Of a stretch of 59,472 nt of DNA, positions 17,540 to 26,664 are shown one piece after another. Source of the DNA: Ruminococcus sp. UBA4321 (GTDB taxonomy: Bacteria > Bacillota > Clostridia > Oscillospirales > Ruminococcaceae); NCBI GenBank assembly GCA_002393815.1, contig DGUB01000099.1, positions 1 through 59,472 of the forward strand, read 5' to 3'. Made by a program: the position numbers and the translations under genes. Every line of letters begins with the position of its first letter. Position 1 is the first letter of the stretch. Below the pieces are notes generated by a model that worked only from the letters and a program-made list of their open reading frames with translations, made no database searches and had not been told where the DNA came from.

Positions 17540-18244
17540 TTATTTCTGATAGTTCCTTGCACCGAACAGGGCAGAGCCGATTCTCACAAGATTGGAGCCG
17601 TAACGGATTGCCTGTGCATAATCGCCGGACATGCCCATGGAGAGAATGCTCATTTCGGTATCAGGAAGCTGAATTTCCTTGGTTTTCAGGAACAGTTCCT
17701 GCATGGCTTCCAGAAAGCGGGTATCTTCCGACGGCGGCGGAATGGTCATCAGACCGCAGACGCGGACATTCGGCATTTCGGCAATCTGTTCCAGCAGACT
17801 GGGAAGGGTTTCCGGTGTCATGCCGCTTTTGGAATCTTCACCGCCGATATTGACTTCTAACAGAATATCCTGCTTTATGTTATGCTTGGCGGCACAGCGG
17901 TCAATCTCCTGTGCCAGCGACAGCTTGTTGACAGACTGAATCATCCGGATATTGCCGATGAGATATTTTACTTTATTGCTTTGCAGTGTGCCGATAAAAT
18001 CGACCGGAATGCCCTGACGATAGGCATCTTTTTTGGACTGATATTCCTGCACTCTGTTTTCGCCCAGCAGCGAAATGCCGCAGTCAATGGCGCAGTTGAC
18101 CAGTTCCGGTGCAACGGTTTTGGTGACTGCCATGAACGAAATGTCTTCCGGAGTTCTGCCGCTTTTCACAGCGGCTTCTGCAATTTCATCCCGGATTCGT
18201 GCATAATTGTCCTGCACCTGACGGAGACTATTCTCCATTTGCAT
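17540..18244 (-). CDS. YggS/YlmE-type PLP homeostasis protein (234 aa)
   Basis: Start ATG 18244 (MQMENSLRQV) after CGAAAGGAATTG; an ATG at 18238 is an alternative. Alanine-racemase-like TIM barrel with the PLP lysine in FMAVTKTV (K42), the GENRVQEY loop and the C-terminal SMGMSGDYAQAIRYGSNLVRIGSALFG in parts. The protein buffers pyridoxal phosphate and has no known catalytic turnover. Its start overlaps the end of the HlyD-like gene; the yggS-sepF pairing is conserved across Firmicutes. Confidence 0.9.
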   Translation of the reverse strand: MQMENSLRQVQDNYARIRDEIAEAAVKSGRTPEDISFMAVTKTVAPELVNCAIDCGISLLGENRVQEYQSKKDAYRQGIPVDFIGTLQSNKVKYLIGNIRMIQSVNKLSLAQEIDRCAAKHNIKQDILLEVNIGGEDSKSGMTPETLPSLLEQIAEMPNVRVCGLMTIPPPSEDTRFLEAMQELFLKTKEIQLPDTEMSILSMGMSGDYAQAIRYGSNLVRIGSALFGARNYQK

Positions 18245-19481
18245 CAATTCCTTTCGTAATAATCGAATCATAAAGCCCCAGATAGCTTTTTTCAATTCTC
18301 CGGGCAGAAATCACAAAGTCTGTTCCCTCATAGACAACGTCTAGTTTGCGGAATTCCGGCTGTTCGCCGTCCAGGATATAAACCCCTCTGTATCTGGTGG
18401 TGACCTGTGTGATTTTTCCGGTTTCCTCGTCTGTGACTTCTTCCGTAATGCTCCGGAAACGCAGTGCGCTTCTCGGTACGCGGATTCCCTGATATTCCCC
18501 CCGAATCAGCTCTACATGCTCAGTTCTGTGCTGTACCAGATTATAGGTCATTTCCTCGCAGGTAATGCCGATAATCGTCTGTGCATCGCCGGCTTCGGCA
18601 TTGACAGAAGTGATTTCCCCTGTCACGGTTTCAGACGCAGAGGCGAATTTCAAAGTCAGCTGTTCGCCCTGCTTGTATTTTTTTTCAGAATTATCTACTA
18701 CAGCGACAAGCACCCACTGATAATTGTCAATCAGCTTGCCGATGACGGCAGGATTTTTCTGCCCTGTTCCGGCATCCTGAATGCTTTCAAGCTTGGCAGC
18801 AGTCAGACTGCCGATATCACTGAGTGTCAGTTCAGATTCATAGCCGTCTGCATAGCTGACAAAATAGGCAGCCGATTCTGCGCGAATCACATCCAGAGGC
18901 TGTTCCTGTGCTTTCTGCAAAGCGGCAATCTCCGAACGGATTGCACGCATCTGTTCGGCGTAGCTGCTGTCTTTTCCGGTAATCAGCTGATAAGTACTCA
19001 GAAGCACCAGCATTTCTTCCCGCGAAGCCTGTAAATCCGTCAGAACATGCTGTTCCCGGCGGTACAGAAAATCTTTGTAATTCTCTGTAAACAGTTCCGC
19101 AATATTGGAAGGCTGTGCCGTCTGGGTCGTGCCGGGATTGGAAATGCGTTCCAGAAGATATAATTCATTCTGGAGAGCGGTGATTTTCTGTTCAATTTCT
19201 ATCTGATTTTCAGAGGAATAGACGTTGGCAATCACGCCGTCTGCTCCGATTTTTCCGCCGTCGGACACTTCATAGCTGATAACACCCTGTCCGTTATAAG
19301 TAATTACTTCTTCATTGCGGATAAAAACGCCCTGTACCTGTTCGGAATCCATTCCCTCCGACAGCAGGGCGGTTTCCGTCTGGTAATGCTGGTCAAGCTG
19401 TTTGACAAGTACATTGATAACTGTGATGATAATCAGAACAGATACCATGACCAGCACAGCCGAAAGCATTTCCGAATTCAT
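18228..19481 (-). CDS. HlyD-like single-span membrane adaptor protein (417 aa)
   Basis: One N-terminal membrane helix (residues 6-26) is followed by an extracellular part with a half-barrel (biotinyl-lipoyl-like) segment, a helical hairpin with Gln/Glu heptads (about 90-200) and a beta-barrel C-terminal region containing VTGEITSVNAEAGDAQT. This is the layout of HlyD/RND adaptor-like proteins found upstream of yggS in many Clostridia. No ABC or other transporter gene lies nearby, so its role, possibly in the cell envelope at division, is unknown. Confidence 0.7.
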   Translation of the reverse strand: MNSEMLSAVLVMVSVLIIITVINVLVKQLDQHYQTETALLSEGMDSEQVQGVFIRNEEVITYNGQGVISYEVSDGGKIGADGVIANVYSSENQIEIEQKITALQNELYLLERISNPGTTQTAQPSNIAELFTENYKDFLYRREQHVLTDLQASREEMLVLLSTYQLITGKDSSYAEQMRAIRSEIAALQKAQEQPLDVIRAESAAYFVSYADGYESELTLSDIGSLTAAKLESIQDAGTGQKNPAVIGKLIDNYQWVLVAVVDNSEKKYKQGEQLTLKFASASETVTGEITSVNAEAGDAQTIIGITCEEMTYNLVQHRTEHVELIRGEYQGIRVPRSALRFRSITEEVTDEETGKITQVTTRYRGVYILDGEQPEFRKLDVVYEGTDFVISARRIEKSYLGLYDSIITKGIDANGE

Positions 19482-19487
19482 GCTGTC

Positions 19488-19727
19488 TTATTCCGGCTTG
19501 TCCTCGCTGTCCAGAATGGATACCGGACGGGACGGCGCAATCGTAGAAATCGCATGTTTGTAGACAAGCTGCTGCTGTCCGGCGCAGTCGAAAATGACAA
19601 CGTAGTTGTCAAAGCCCTTGACAATCCCTTTGCACTGGAAGCCATTGACCAGATAAGTTGTCACCATAATTTTTTCCTTGCGAGCCTGGTTCAGAAATGT
19701 ATCCTGAAGATTCATTGTTTTATTCAT
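19488..19727 (-). CDS. hfq: RNA chaperone Hfq (79 aa)
   Basis: ATG at 19727 ([14 protein letters not shown]) follows GAAAGGAGATA with ~10-nt spacing. The Sm1 region ([20 protein letters not shown]) and the Sm2 signature YKHAIST (56-62) are intact. Hfq forms a hexameric ring that binds A/U-rich RNA. The miaA-hfq order is conserved in many bacteria. A candidate internal promoter lies at 19783-19793. Confidence 0.97.
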   Translation of the reverse strand: MNKTMNLQDTFLNQARKEKIMVTTYLVNGFQCKGIVKGFDNYVVIFDCAGQQQLVYKHAISTIAPSRPVSILDSEDKPE

Positions 19728-19776
19728 AGTGTAAAAATATCTCCTTTCAAAATAAAAACACTGTGACATTACGTCA

Positions 19777-20727
19777 TTATTCATTATAGCACAAATTTTC
19801 AATTTTGGCTATCATTTTTTCAGCTTTTTCAGAAATTTCTTGCAGTTCATCATTTTTACTCAATATCAACCAGTGAATTTGAGCATTTCGACGAAACCAT
19901 GTGAGCTGCCGCTTGGCATAACGGCGGCTTTCCTGCTGAATCATGGCGATACAGTTTTCGAGAGTATCACGATTTTCCAGATAGGGAATCAATTCTTTAT
20001 AGCCAATTGCCGCGGAAGCTGTGCCGGAAGCATCTGTCTGATATGCCTGCCGGACTTCTTCGAGCATTCCGGCATCGAGCATTTTGTAAACGCGCTGGTT
20101 AATCCGGGCGTATAAGTCCTGACGGTCGGCATAGTCCAGACCAAGAAGAAAAGCATCATACGGCGATTCCTTTGCAAGATTCTGTGCTTTGTATTCTGTG
20201 AAGGTCTTTCCTGTGCGGAGACAGACTTCCAGAGCGCGGACAAGCCGGACGGTATTATTGACATGAATTTTTTCAGCGGCTTCCGGGTCGAGTTCCAGAA
20301 GCTGCTGATATAAGCTTTCATTGCCTTCGGTCTGCGCCCTTGCAAGAAGTTCCTGCCGGATGGAAGTATCTTCCTGTTCCGGAGTAAACTGCAAGCCGTT
20401 CACGACACTGTCGATATATAAGCCTGTACCGCCGACCATTATCGGCAGTTTTCCTCTTGCGGAAATTTCCTGAATTTTCTGGTTCGCAAGGCTGACATAT
20501 TCGGCAACCGAGAAATTCTGCGAACGCTTTACAATACTGATAAGATGGTGAGGAATATTCTGCCTCTCCTCTGGTGTGGGCTTGGCGGTGGTAATGTCAA
20601 GCCCTTCATAAATCTGCATGGAATCGGCGGAGATGATTTCGCCGTTCAGACGCTTCGCCAGTTCTACGCCGAGCGCGGTCTTGCCGGATGCCGTTGCCCC
20701 GACAATCGCTAATAATTTCTGTTTCAT
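19777..20727 (-). CDS. miaA: tRNA dimethylallyltransferase (316 aa)
   Basis: P-loop GATASGKT (10-17), then [19 protein letters not shown] (tRNA/substrate site), [12 protein letters not shown] and the C-terminal [16 protein letters not shown]. It adds the isopentenyl group to A37 of UNN-decoding tRNAs; MiaB, encoded at the head of the same run (28065), then methylthiolates the product. This links the two ends of the mismatch-repair cluster in one pathway. Confidence 0.96.
   Translation of the reverse strand: MKQKLLAIVGATASGKTALGVELAKRLNGEIISADSMQIYEGLDITTAKPTPEERQNIPHHLISIVKRSQNFSVAEYVSLANQKIQEISARGKLPIMVGGTGLYIDSVVNGLQFTPEQEDTSIRQELLARAQTEGNESLYQQLLELDPEAAEKIHVNNTVRLVRALEVCLRTGKTFTEYKAQNLAKESPYDAFLLGLDYADRQDLYARINQRVYKMLDAGMLEEVRQAYQTDASGTASAAIGYKELIPYLENRDTLENCIAMIQQESRRYAKRQLTWFRRNAQIHWLILSKNDELQEISEKAEKMIAKIENLCYNE
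19783..19793 (-). promoter_or_regulatory. candidate hfq promoter (extended -10)
   Basis: The minus strand reads TGTGCTATAAT here, at the 3' end of miaA, about 55 nt upstream of the hfq ATG. No convincing -35 is seen, but the 11-mer matches the extended -10 seen at other promoters in this window. Confidence 0.5.
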
Positions 20728-20745
20728 AATATTATTATATCTTTC

Positions 20746-21045
20746 TTATGGTTTACAGTTTCCGCACGGAGAATAACCCTGTGCGATAGCTTCTTCACGA
20801 GTGCCATAGAATTTCTGACGATTCTCCGGATTCATCTGTGTGACACTTGCACAGGTGGGATAATGAAATTTTTTTCGATAAGTATTTAGAATGTAAGTAG
20901 GTGATGACGATGTATGTTCTTTTAAAGAATCAGATGTATGTTCTTTTAAAGAATCAGAAGTTAGGATATGGAAACCCAAAAAACTGATTCCGGCAATAAT
21001 GAATATAATAATCAGCAGTCCGATGACAACTTTCTTTTTTTCCAT
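20746..21045 (-). CDS. small membrane-anchored protein with Ada-like Cys metal-binding motif (99 aa)
   Basis: ATG at 21045 (MEKKKVVIG) follows AGAAGGAGC; the frame is open further upstream into mutL but has no SD. It has one N-terminal membrane helix (6-28), a spacer holding an exact 8-residue duplication SDSLKEHT, and a C-terminal ~40-residue module with Y.LNT..KKFHYP.C.SV and G.SPCG.CKP. That pattern is found at the end of secreted nucleases and small surface proteins and resembles the Ada metal-binding fold. Function unknown. Confidence 0.65.
   Translation of the reverse strand: MEKKKVVIGLLIIIFIIAGISFLGFHILTSDSLKEHTSDSLKEHTSSSPTYILNTYRKKFHYPTCASVTQMNPENRQKFYGTREEAIAQGYSPCGNCKP
20909..20956 (-). 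repeat. two exact 24-bp tandem repeats
   Basis: GATGTATGTTCTTTTAAAGA followed by ATCA occurs at 20909-20932 and again at 20933-20956, keeping frame and encoding SDSLKEHT twice. The unit contains TTCTTTTAAAGAA, itself an inverted repeat. It is a likely slippage-prone site inside a mismatch-repair operon. Confidence 0.9.
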
Positions 21046-21064
21046 TTTATGCTCCTTCTGAATT

Positions 21065-23044
21065 CTATATAATTCTCTTAAACTGTTTTTCCAGCTGGTA
21101 TTTCGATAAGACAAACATCACCGGTCTGCCGTGCGGACAATGCCGGATATTTTCATCCCGGCAGACCTGCTCCGCCAGAGACTGCATTTCCTGAAGCGTA
21201 TTTTTATCATTCGCGCGGATTGCCGATTTGCACGCTAATTCATGAAGCGTATCTTCCAGAGCGCGGCTCTGCGGATTTACTTTTCCCAGATAGAGATTAT
21301 GCGCGATTTCCTGAATAATCTCTTCCAGATTCATTTCTGCAAAGAACAACGGTGCGGCGGTTGCCGTCAGACAGGGCTTTCCGGAAAAGTCAAATACAAA
21401 TCCCAGACGCTTCAATAATTCCGGATTTTCTTCCATAGCGGAAAATTCTTCCAGTGTCAGCAGAACTTTACAGGGAGAAAGCAATTCCTGCCGGTACTGC
21501 TGACAGTTTTCTTTCCGGAGACGCTCGAAAATAATACGCTCATGCGCGGCGTGTTTGTCGATGATAATCATGTTATCACCTGACTGCGCTGTAATATAAT
21601 TCCCGAACAGTTCGCCGATAACTTGAATATCTTTGAACATTTCCTGTTCCGGCGGAAAGACCGGGTCCTGATAGTCCTGAACTTCCGGAACGTTTTCCGG
21701 TTCGGGAATTTCTTCCGGAACGGAAGTTCTGGTTTCTTCTTCGAGGTCTTCGGGTTCGGGCTTAATATCCAGATAACTGTCCGGAACAGTAAGCGTTTTC
21801 GGAAGCGGTTCTCTCACATACTGAGAGGGCTTCGGTTCTTCGGGTTCTTGTTCCATATAGCCGGACGGCTGAGGGAGATTTATCTGAAAAGGCATATCCT
21901 GCTGATTCAGCGTCTGAAAGCGCGGTTTCTGTTCGGCTATCTGCGGACGGCTGACCGGAACAGGATTTTCCTGAAACAAGGGTTTCTGTGTGTATTCCGG
22001 CTGAGGCGCACCGCCGTACCAGTCGGCTTTCCGGGTCTGAAATTCATAAATCAGACCGTTTTTCAGAAAGGCATTCTTGACCGCGAAATATATCGCATCG
22101 ATAACTTTCTTTTCTTCGGAAAATCTGACTTCGGCTTTCGAGGGGTGAATATTTACGTCGAGCGAATCGGCAGGCATATCAAGCATCAGCACGCAAGCCG
22201 GAAACTTCCCGGTCATGAGCAAGTTTTCATAGGCACTTTCCAGAGCCACAGAACAGCTTTTTGATTTGACATATCTGCCGTTGACAAAGAAATTCTGAAA
22301 TGTTCGGTTATTCTTGGCATACAGCGGCTTGATGACATAGCCGTTCACAGAAATGCCGTCCTGTTCGTGGCTGACCGGAATCAGGTCACGGGCGAAATCT
22401 TTTCCGTAAACGGCGTGAATCGCTTCTATCAGTTCTCCAGTGCCGTCGGAATGGAAATCAAGCTTGTTATCCCGGATAAACTTGAACGCAATTTCCGGAT
22501 GAGAAATCGCGATTTTCTGGATAATCTGGGAGATGGCATTACCTTCCGCAACGTCTTTTTTCATGAATTTCCGTCTTGCCGGAACGTTGAAGAACAAGTC
22601 CTTAATGACTAAAGTCGTACCGTCCGGACAGCCGCATTCCTGAACTTCTGAGCCATCACCCCCGGCGATTTCGTATTCCGAACCGAAATCATCTTCCCGG
22701 CGTTTTGTGAGAACTGTCACACGAGATACTGCCGAGACAGAAGCCAGAGCTTCGCCCCGGAATCCGAGTGTATGAATATTTTCGAGGTCGATTTTCTCTC
22801 TGACTTTGCTGGTGGCATGACGGAGAAAGGCTTTCGGAACGTCTTCGGCAGACATGCCGCACCCGTCGTCTACGATTCTCATGAAAGTCGTACCGCCGTT
22901 TTTGATTTCGACAGTAATTCTTGAAGCTCCGGCATCTATGGAATTTTCGACTAATTCTTTAATGACAGAAGCCGGCTTTTCGATAACCTCTCCGGCGGCG
23001 ATAAGCTCCGAAACCGATTTGTCCAGTACAGTGATAACAGACAT
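21065..23044 (-). CDS. mutL: DNA mismatch repair protein MutL (659 aa)
   Basis: Start at ATG 23044 (MSVITVLDKSVSELIAAGEV) with AAAGGAG upstream; an earlier in-frame ATG is the one that overlaps the SD. GHKL ATPase motifs ELVENSIDAGA, DDGCGM, TLGFRGEALASVS are present. A Pro/Glu-rich linker (about 375-455) leads to the C-terminal dimerisation domain with the endonuclease motif D-K-H-A-x2-E-x4-E and CPHGRP, so this is the nicking type of MutL. One hypothetical gene separates it from mutS. Confidence 0.96.
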   Translation of the reverse strand: MSVITVLDKSVSELIAAGEVIEKPASVIKELVENSIDAGASRITVEIKNGGTTFMRIVDDGCGMSAEDVPKAFLRHATSKVREKIDLENIHTLGFRGEALASVSAVSRVTVLTKRREDDFGSEYEIAGGDGSEVQECGCPDGTTLVIKDLFFNVPARRKFMKKDVAEGNAISQIIQKIAISHPEIAFKFIRDNKLDFHSDGTGELIEAIHAVYGKDFARDLIPVSHEQDGISVNGYVIKPLYAKNNRTFQNFFVNGRYVKSKSCSVALESAYENLLMTGKFPACVLMLDMPADSLDVNIHPSKAEVRFSEEKKVIDAIYFAVKNAFLKNGLIYEFQTRKADWYGGAPQPEYTQKPLFQENPVPVSRPQIAEQKPRFQTLNQQDMPFQINLPQPSGYMEQEPEEPKPSQYVREPLPKTLTVPDSYLDIKPEPEDLEEETRTSVPEEIPEPENVPEVQDYQDPVFPPEQEMFKDIQVIGELFGNYITAQSGDNMIIIDKHAAHERIIFERLRKENCQQYRQELLSPCKVLLTLEEFSAMEENPELLKRLGFVFDFSGKPCLTATAAPLFFAEMNLEEIIQEIAHNLYLGKVNPQSRALEDTLHELACKSAIRANDKNTLQEMQSLAEQVCRDENIRHCPHGRPVMFVLSKYQLEKQFKRII

Positions 23045-23069
23045 TTTTTCTCCTTTCATGCGTTTTACG

Positions 23070-23561
23070 TTATTTAACCAGTTTGTATTTTTCTCTCATA
23101 TCAAATTCATAATGAATCAATTTGAGACGCAGATTTTCATATTTTTCGCCGTGTTCCTGCCATTCGTTATCACAGCTTTCGTCACAAGCCTGACTGATAA
23201 ACCATGCAAATGTAGTTTCTTCATACAAAGGCAGACAGATGACTGCATCTGACAGGATTTCATCAATCCGGCTGTCTCCGGAGCTTTTGCAGATTCCGCG
23301 CTTACCGGTTCTGATTTCTGAAAAAGTTTTTGCTGTCAGCAGAGAATCAGGCATGATGATGACAATTTCACAATATGAAGTATTATCTGAAAAATATTTT
23401 TCCACACTGCAAATCAGGATATTTTCATATTTAAGTGCCAATGTGATGCTGTCTACAGACAGTATCGCACTGCGGAAACCTTTCTGTTTCTCAAAGAATT
23501 TTACAACACGCTCAACATCAGATTCGGATAACTGCACGATTTCAAATCCTGTATCATCCAT
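23070..23561 (-). CDS. hypothetical protein between mutS and mutL (163 aa)
   Basis: Clear SD AAAGGAGAAAT 7 nt before the ATG (MDDTGFEIVQL). The product is acidic, soluble and rich in Glu, Ser, Cys and aromatic residues (six or seven Cys, including ACDESCDNEW), with no signal peptide or membrane helix. I recognise no family. It lies 15 nt from mutS and 25 nt from mutL on the same strand, so it must be co-expressed with them. Function is unknown; codon use looks like its neighbours. Confidence 0.7.
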   Translation of the reverse strand: MDDTGFEIVQLSESDVERVVKFFEKQKGFRSAILSVDSITLALKYENILICSVEKYFSDNTSYCEIVIIMPDSLLTAKTFSEIRTGKRGICKSSGDSRIDEILSDAVICLPLYEETTFAWFISQACDESCDNEWQEHGEKYENLRLKLIHYEFDMREKYKLVK

Positions 23562-23576
23562 GAAAGATTTCTCCTT

Positions 23577-26195
23577 TCAGTTCAGCATAGAATATAATTC
23601 TTCTAAGAACTCTCGGCATTCAGAATCAGATAATTCTGCAATATTGGTTCTGCGGAGTTTTTTCGGAATTTCGTTTTCCTGCTGAATATCGAAACTGAAC
23701 TGTTCTTCCGGTTCGGGAACGGCTTGATTCGGAATCGGCTTGTTCGCTTCCATTTCGTGAAGGAGTTCACGGGCGCGTTCAAGAACCTTGTTCGGCAGTC
23801 CGGCGAGTTTGGCAACATCAATTCCGTAGCTGTCATCCGTACCGCCGGGAACGATTTTTCTTAAGAAGCGAATACCGTCTTTGCTTTTCCGGACGGCGAT
23901 ACTATAGTTTTTAATGCCGGACATTTCCTGTTCGAGGGAGATTAGTTCATGATAGTGCGTTGCAAACAGGGTTTTACAGCCGAGATTCCGGGCATTGCAG
24001 ATATATTCCGCAACGGCTCTGGCAATGCTGATACCGTCAAATGTAGAAGTGCCTCTGCCGACTTCGTCTAAGATAACAAGACTGTCTTTTGTAGCGTATT
24101 TGAGGATTTCGGCGACTTCTTTCATCTCGACCATGAAGGTGCTTTCTCCGGCGGCTAAGTCATCGGACGCGCCGACTCTGGTGAAAATCCGGTCAACTGC
24201 CGAAATCTTCGCATAGCTTGCCGGGACGAAACTGCCCATCTGCGCCATCAGGACGATTAAGGCAGTCTGCCGCATATAAGTAGATTTACCGGACATGTTG
24301 GGACCTGTAATAATTGAAAGCCGGTTCTGATTCGTATCTAAGTAGACGTTATTCGGAACAAAGACATCTTCCTGAAGCATCTGTTCGACAACCGGGTGAC
24401 GACCATCGCGGATATCAAGAATTCCGTCGATAGAGATTTCCGGCTTGTAATAATTATTTTTGGAAGCTGTTTCCGCGAACGAAACAAGTACATCCACCTG
24501 CGCCAGTGCGGAAGCCGTTTCCTGTACCTGAACAAGTGCTTCTGAAAGATAATCGCGTACCTGTGAATAAAGTTCCTGTTCTAGCTGTAAAGCTTTATCC
24601 TTCGCGCCGAGTACGGAATTTTCTGCTTTTTTGAGTTCTTCTGTAATAAAGCGTTCCGCATTGACAAGCGTCTGCTTTCTGATATAGTAATCCGGAATCT
24701 TATCGTAATAAGAACGGGTGACTTCCAGACAGAAGCCGAATGTTTTATGTGTGACAATTTTCAGATTTCGGATTCCGGTTTTTTCCTTTTCCTGTTCGAG
24801 AATGTTATCAATCAGGGAACTGCCGTTGTTCATCATATCGCGGAGTTCATCAAGATTCCGGTCGAAGCCTTCCCGGATAACACCGCCGTCTTTGAGCGTC
24901 ACAGGCGGGTCGGGAACGATAGCACGGTCGATTAAGTCAGCAATCTGCTGTAAATCGGAAATTGTTTTTTCCAGACGAATGAGCAGACTGCTGTCATCGA
25001 ATTCAGATAATACAGATTTCAGTTCCGGAAGTTCCTGCGCGGTCACGCAGAGAGCGCGTAAATCGCGCGGATTGGCTTTTTTGTAAACGATTCTGGTCAT
25101 GAGCCGTTCGAGGTCGTAGATATTTTCGAGCGATTCTTCCAGATGCCGGGTATGCATGTTATGTTTCATAAGCGAATCGACCGCATCCAGACGCGCCATA
25201 ATCCGCGCCGGACTTCTTAACGGTCGTTCAATCCACTGTTTGAGCATACGCTTTCCCATTGCCGTCCGGGTGCAGTCGAGAATCGACAGCAGAGAGCCTT
25301 TCTTGTTTCCGGTTCTCATGGTAGAGGTTAATTCCAGATTCCGGAGCGCGTTATAATCCAGAGCCATATATGCCGAATTGTCGCTTAATTCCAGACTGGT
25401 GAATCTGCCGACAGGTGTTTTCTGGGTATCCTGAATATAGGTGAACAGTCCGCAGACAGCAGAAGTTTCCGCGCCTTCGGACGGCAGACCGAGTTCTGAC
25501 AGGGACTGAACGGAAAACTGTCGGCAGACGGTTTCACTCTGTTCTGCCGGAGAAAAAGAAATATCATCCTGTAAATCGCATAAGCATCTGAGCCGGATTT
25601 TAATAAAATTATTGACTTCTTTCAGGTCAAGAAACTCCTGATTGAAGATGAGTTCAACAGGGGCATATCTTGATAATAAATTGATAATTTCATCCTGATG
25701 GCTGTTATCTTCCACAGAATAGAGAGAAGCTTCCCCGGTAGACAAATCCGCAAAGCAGAGCGCGATTTCTTTCCTGCTGCAATAGATACAGCATAAGTAA
25801 TTATTAGAAGCATCATCAAGCATATCATTTTCGATAACCGTACCGGGCGTGACAACACGAATGACTTCGCGTTCGACAAGACCTTTGCTGAGTGCCGGGT
25901 CAGTCATCTGTTCGCAGATAGCGACTTTATAGCCCAAGTCGATTAGTCTTTTCAGATAAATTTCATAGCTGTGATAGGGAATGCCGCACATCGGGGCGCG
26001 TTCGGAAAGTCCGCAGTCGCGCCCGGTGAGAGTCAGTTCCAAATCACGGGAAACTTTAATTGCATCGTCAAAGAACATCTCGTAAAAATCGCCCAGACGA
26101 TAGAAAACAACACAGTCATGATATTTCTGTTTTGTCTCGAAATACTGCTGCATCATGGGGGATAAGTCTTCTTTTTTAATATCTTTTAATTCCAC
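23577..26195 (-). CDS. mutS: DNA mismatch repair protein MutS (872 aa)
   Basis: Start is GTG at 26195 (MELKDIKKEDLSPMMQQY), 9 nt after GAAAGGAGC; the frame is open further upstream but without an SD. The mismatch-binding Phe-x-Glu region reads VVFYRLGDFYEMFFDDA, followed by connector, core, clamp, and the ATPase with Walker A GPNMSGKST, Walker B VILDEVGRGTST and ATHYHEL. It is the MutS1 sensor that recruits MutL. Length is normal for the family. Confidence 0.97.
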   Translation of the reverse strand: MELKDIKKEDLSPMMQQYFETKQKYHDCVVFYRLGDFYEMFFDDAIKVSRDLELTLTGRDCGLSERAPMCGIPYHSYEIYLKRLIDLGYKVAICEQMTDPALSKGLVEREVIRVVTPGTVIENDMLDDASNNYLCCIYCSRKEIALCFADLSTGEASLYSVEDNSHQDEIINLLSRYAPVELIFNQEFLDLKEVNNFIKIRLRCLCDLQDDISFSPAEQSETVCRQFSVQSLSELGLPSEGAETSAVCGLFTYIQDTQKTPVGRFTSLELSDNSAYMALDYNALRNLELTSTMRTGNKKGSLLSILDCTRTAMGKRMLKQWIERPLRSPARIMARLDAVDSLMKHNMHTRHLEESLENIYDLERLMTRIVYKKANPRDLRALCVTAQELPELKSVLSEFDDSSLLIRLEKTISDLQQIADLIDRAIVPDPPVTLKDGGVIREGFDRNLDELRDMMNNGSSLIDNILEQEKEKTGIRNLKIVTHKTFGFCLEVTRSYYDKIPDYYIRKQTLVNAERFITEELKKAENSVLGAKDKALQLEQELYSQVRDYLSEALVQVQETASALAQVDVLVSFAETASKNNYYKPEISIDGILDIRDGRHPVVEQMLQEDVFVPNNVYLDTNQNRLSIITGPNMSGKSTYMRQTALIVLMAQMGSFVPASYAKISAVDRIFTRVGASDDLAAGESTFMVEMKEVAEILKYATKDSLVILDEVGRGTSTFDGISIARAVAEYICNARNLGCKTLFATHYHELISLEQEMSGIKNYSIAVRKSKDGIRFLRKIVPGGTDDSYGIDVAKLAGLPNKVLERARELLHEMEANKPIPNQAVPEPEEQFSFDIQQENEIPKKLRRTNIAELSDSECREFLEELYSMLN

Positions 26196-26239
26196 TGAAG
26201 GGAAGCTCCTTTCTTCTGTAAGTCTTGATAATTCAGGAA

Positions 26240-26644
26240 TCAGCCGCAGCCGCCGCAGGTACTGCAATCTCCGGCACAGAGGCTTTCCAGAGTGATTTCA
26301 TCCGGATTGACACCGTTCGCAGACATGGTGATAATATTATTAATCTGGCTCATAAGTTCATCCATAGCAGATTTTGTATTGTTATAAATCATCATTTTCG
26401 GATTGGTCATGATTTTCTGATACGTGTCCTTGATTAAGTTATTCAGTTCCTGAACAGTATCGTCATTCTTATCCGGTTTGGAAATTTCCATCTGGAGTTC
26501 CACACGTTTGAGATTAAACGCATTAATGAGATTCTGTAACTGTTCATCTTCATCATTTGCCTGTTTTGCGAGACAGTAAGCGATATATCTGTCATCCGAC
26601 TGAATCGCTTTTCCGAGTTCTCTTGTCATTTCGATAATATCCAT
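26240..26644 (-). CDS. YlbF/YmcA family Y-complex-like protein with Cys-rich tail (134 aa)
   Basis: ATG at 26644 (MDIIEMTRELGKAI) follows ACAGGAGG. It is an all-helical Com_YlbF-type protein, and the C-terminus ends CAGDCSTCGGCG. In Bacillus, YlbF, YmcA and YaaT form a complex that carries iron-sulfur clusters and helps RNase Y choose substrates in competence and sporulation. YmcA there also lies between miaB and mutS, which supports the call. Which of the two paralogues it matches is not resolved. Confidence 0.82.
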   Translation of the reverse strand: MDIIEMTRELGKAIQSDDRYIAYCLAKQANDEDEQLQNLINAFNLKRVELQMEISKPDKNDDTVQELNNLIKDTYQKIMTNPKMMIYNNTKSAMDELMSQINNIITMSANGVNPDEITLESLCAGDCSTCGGCG

Positions 26645-26664
26645 AAAGATACCTCCTGTAAAAA

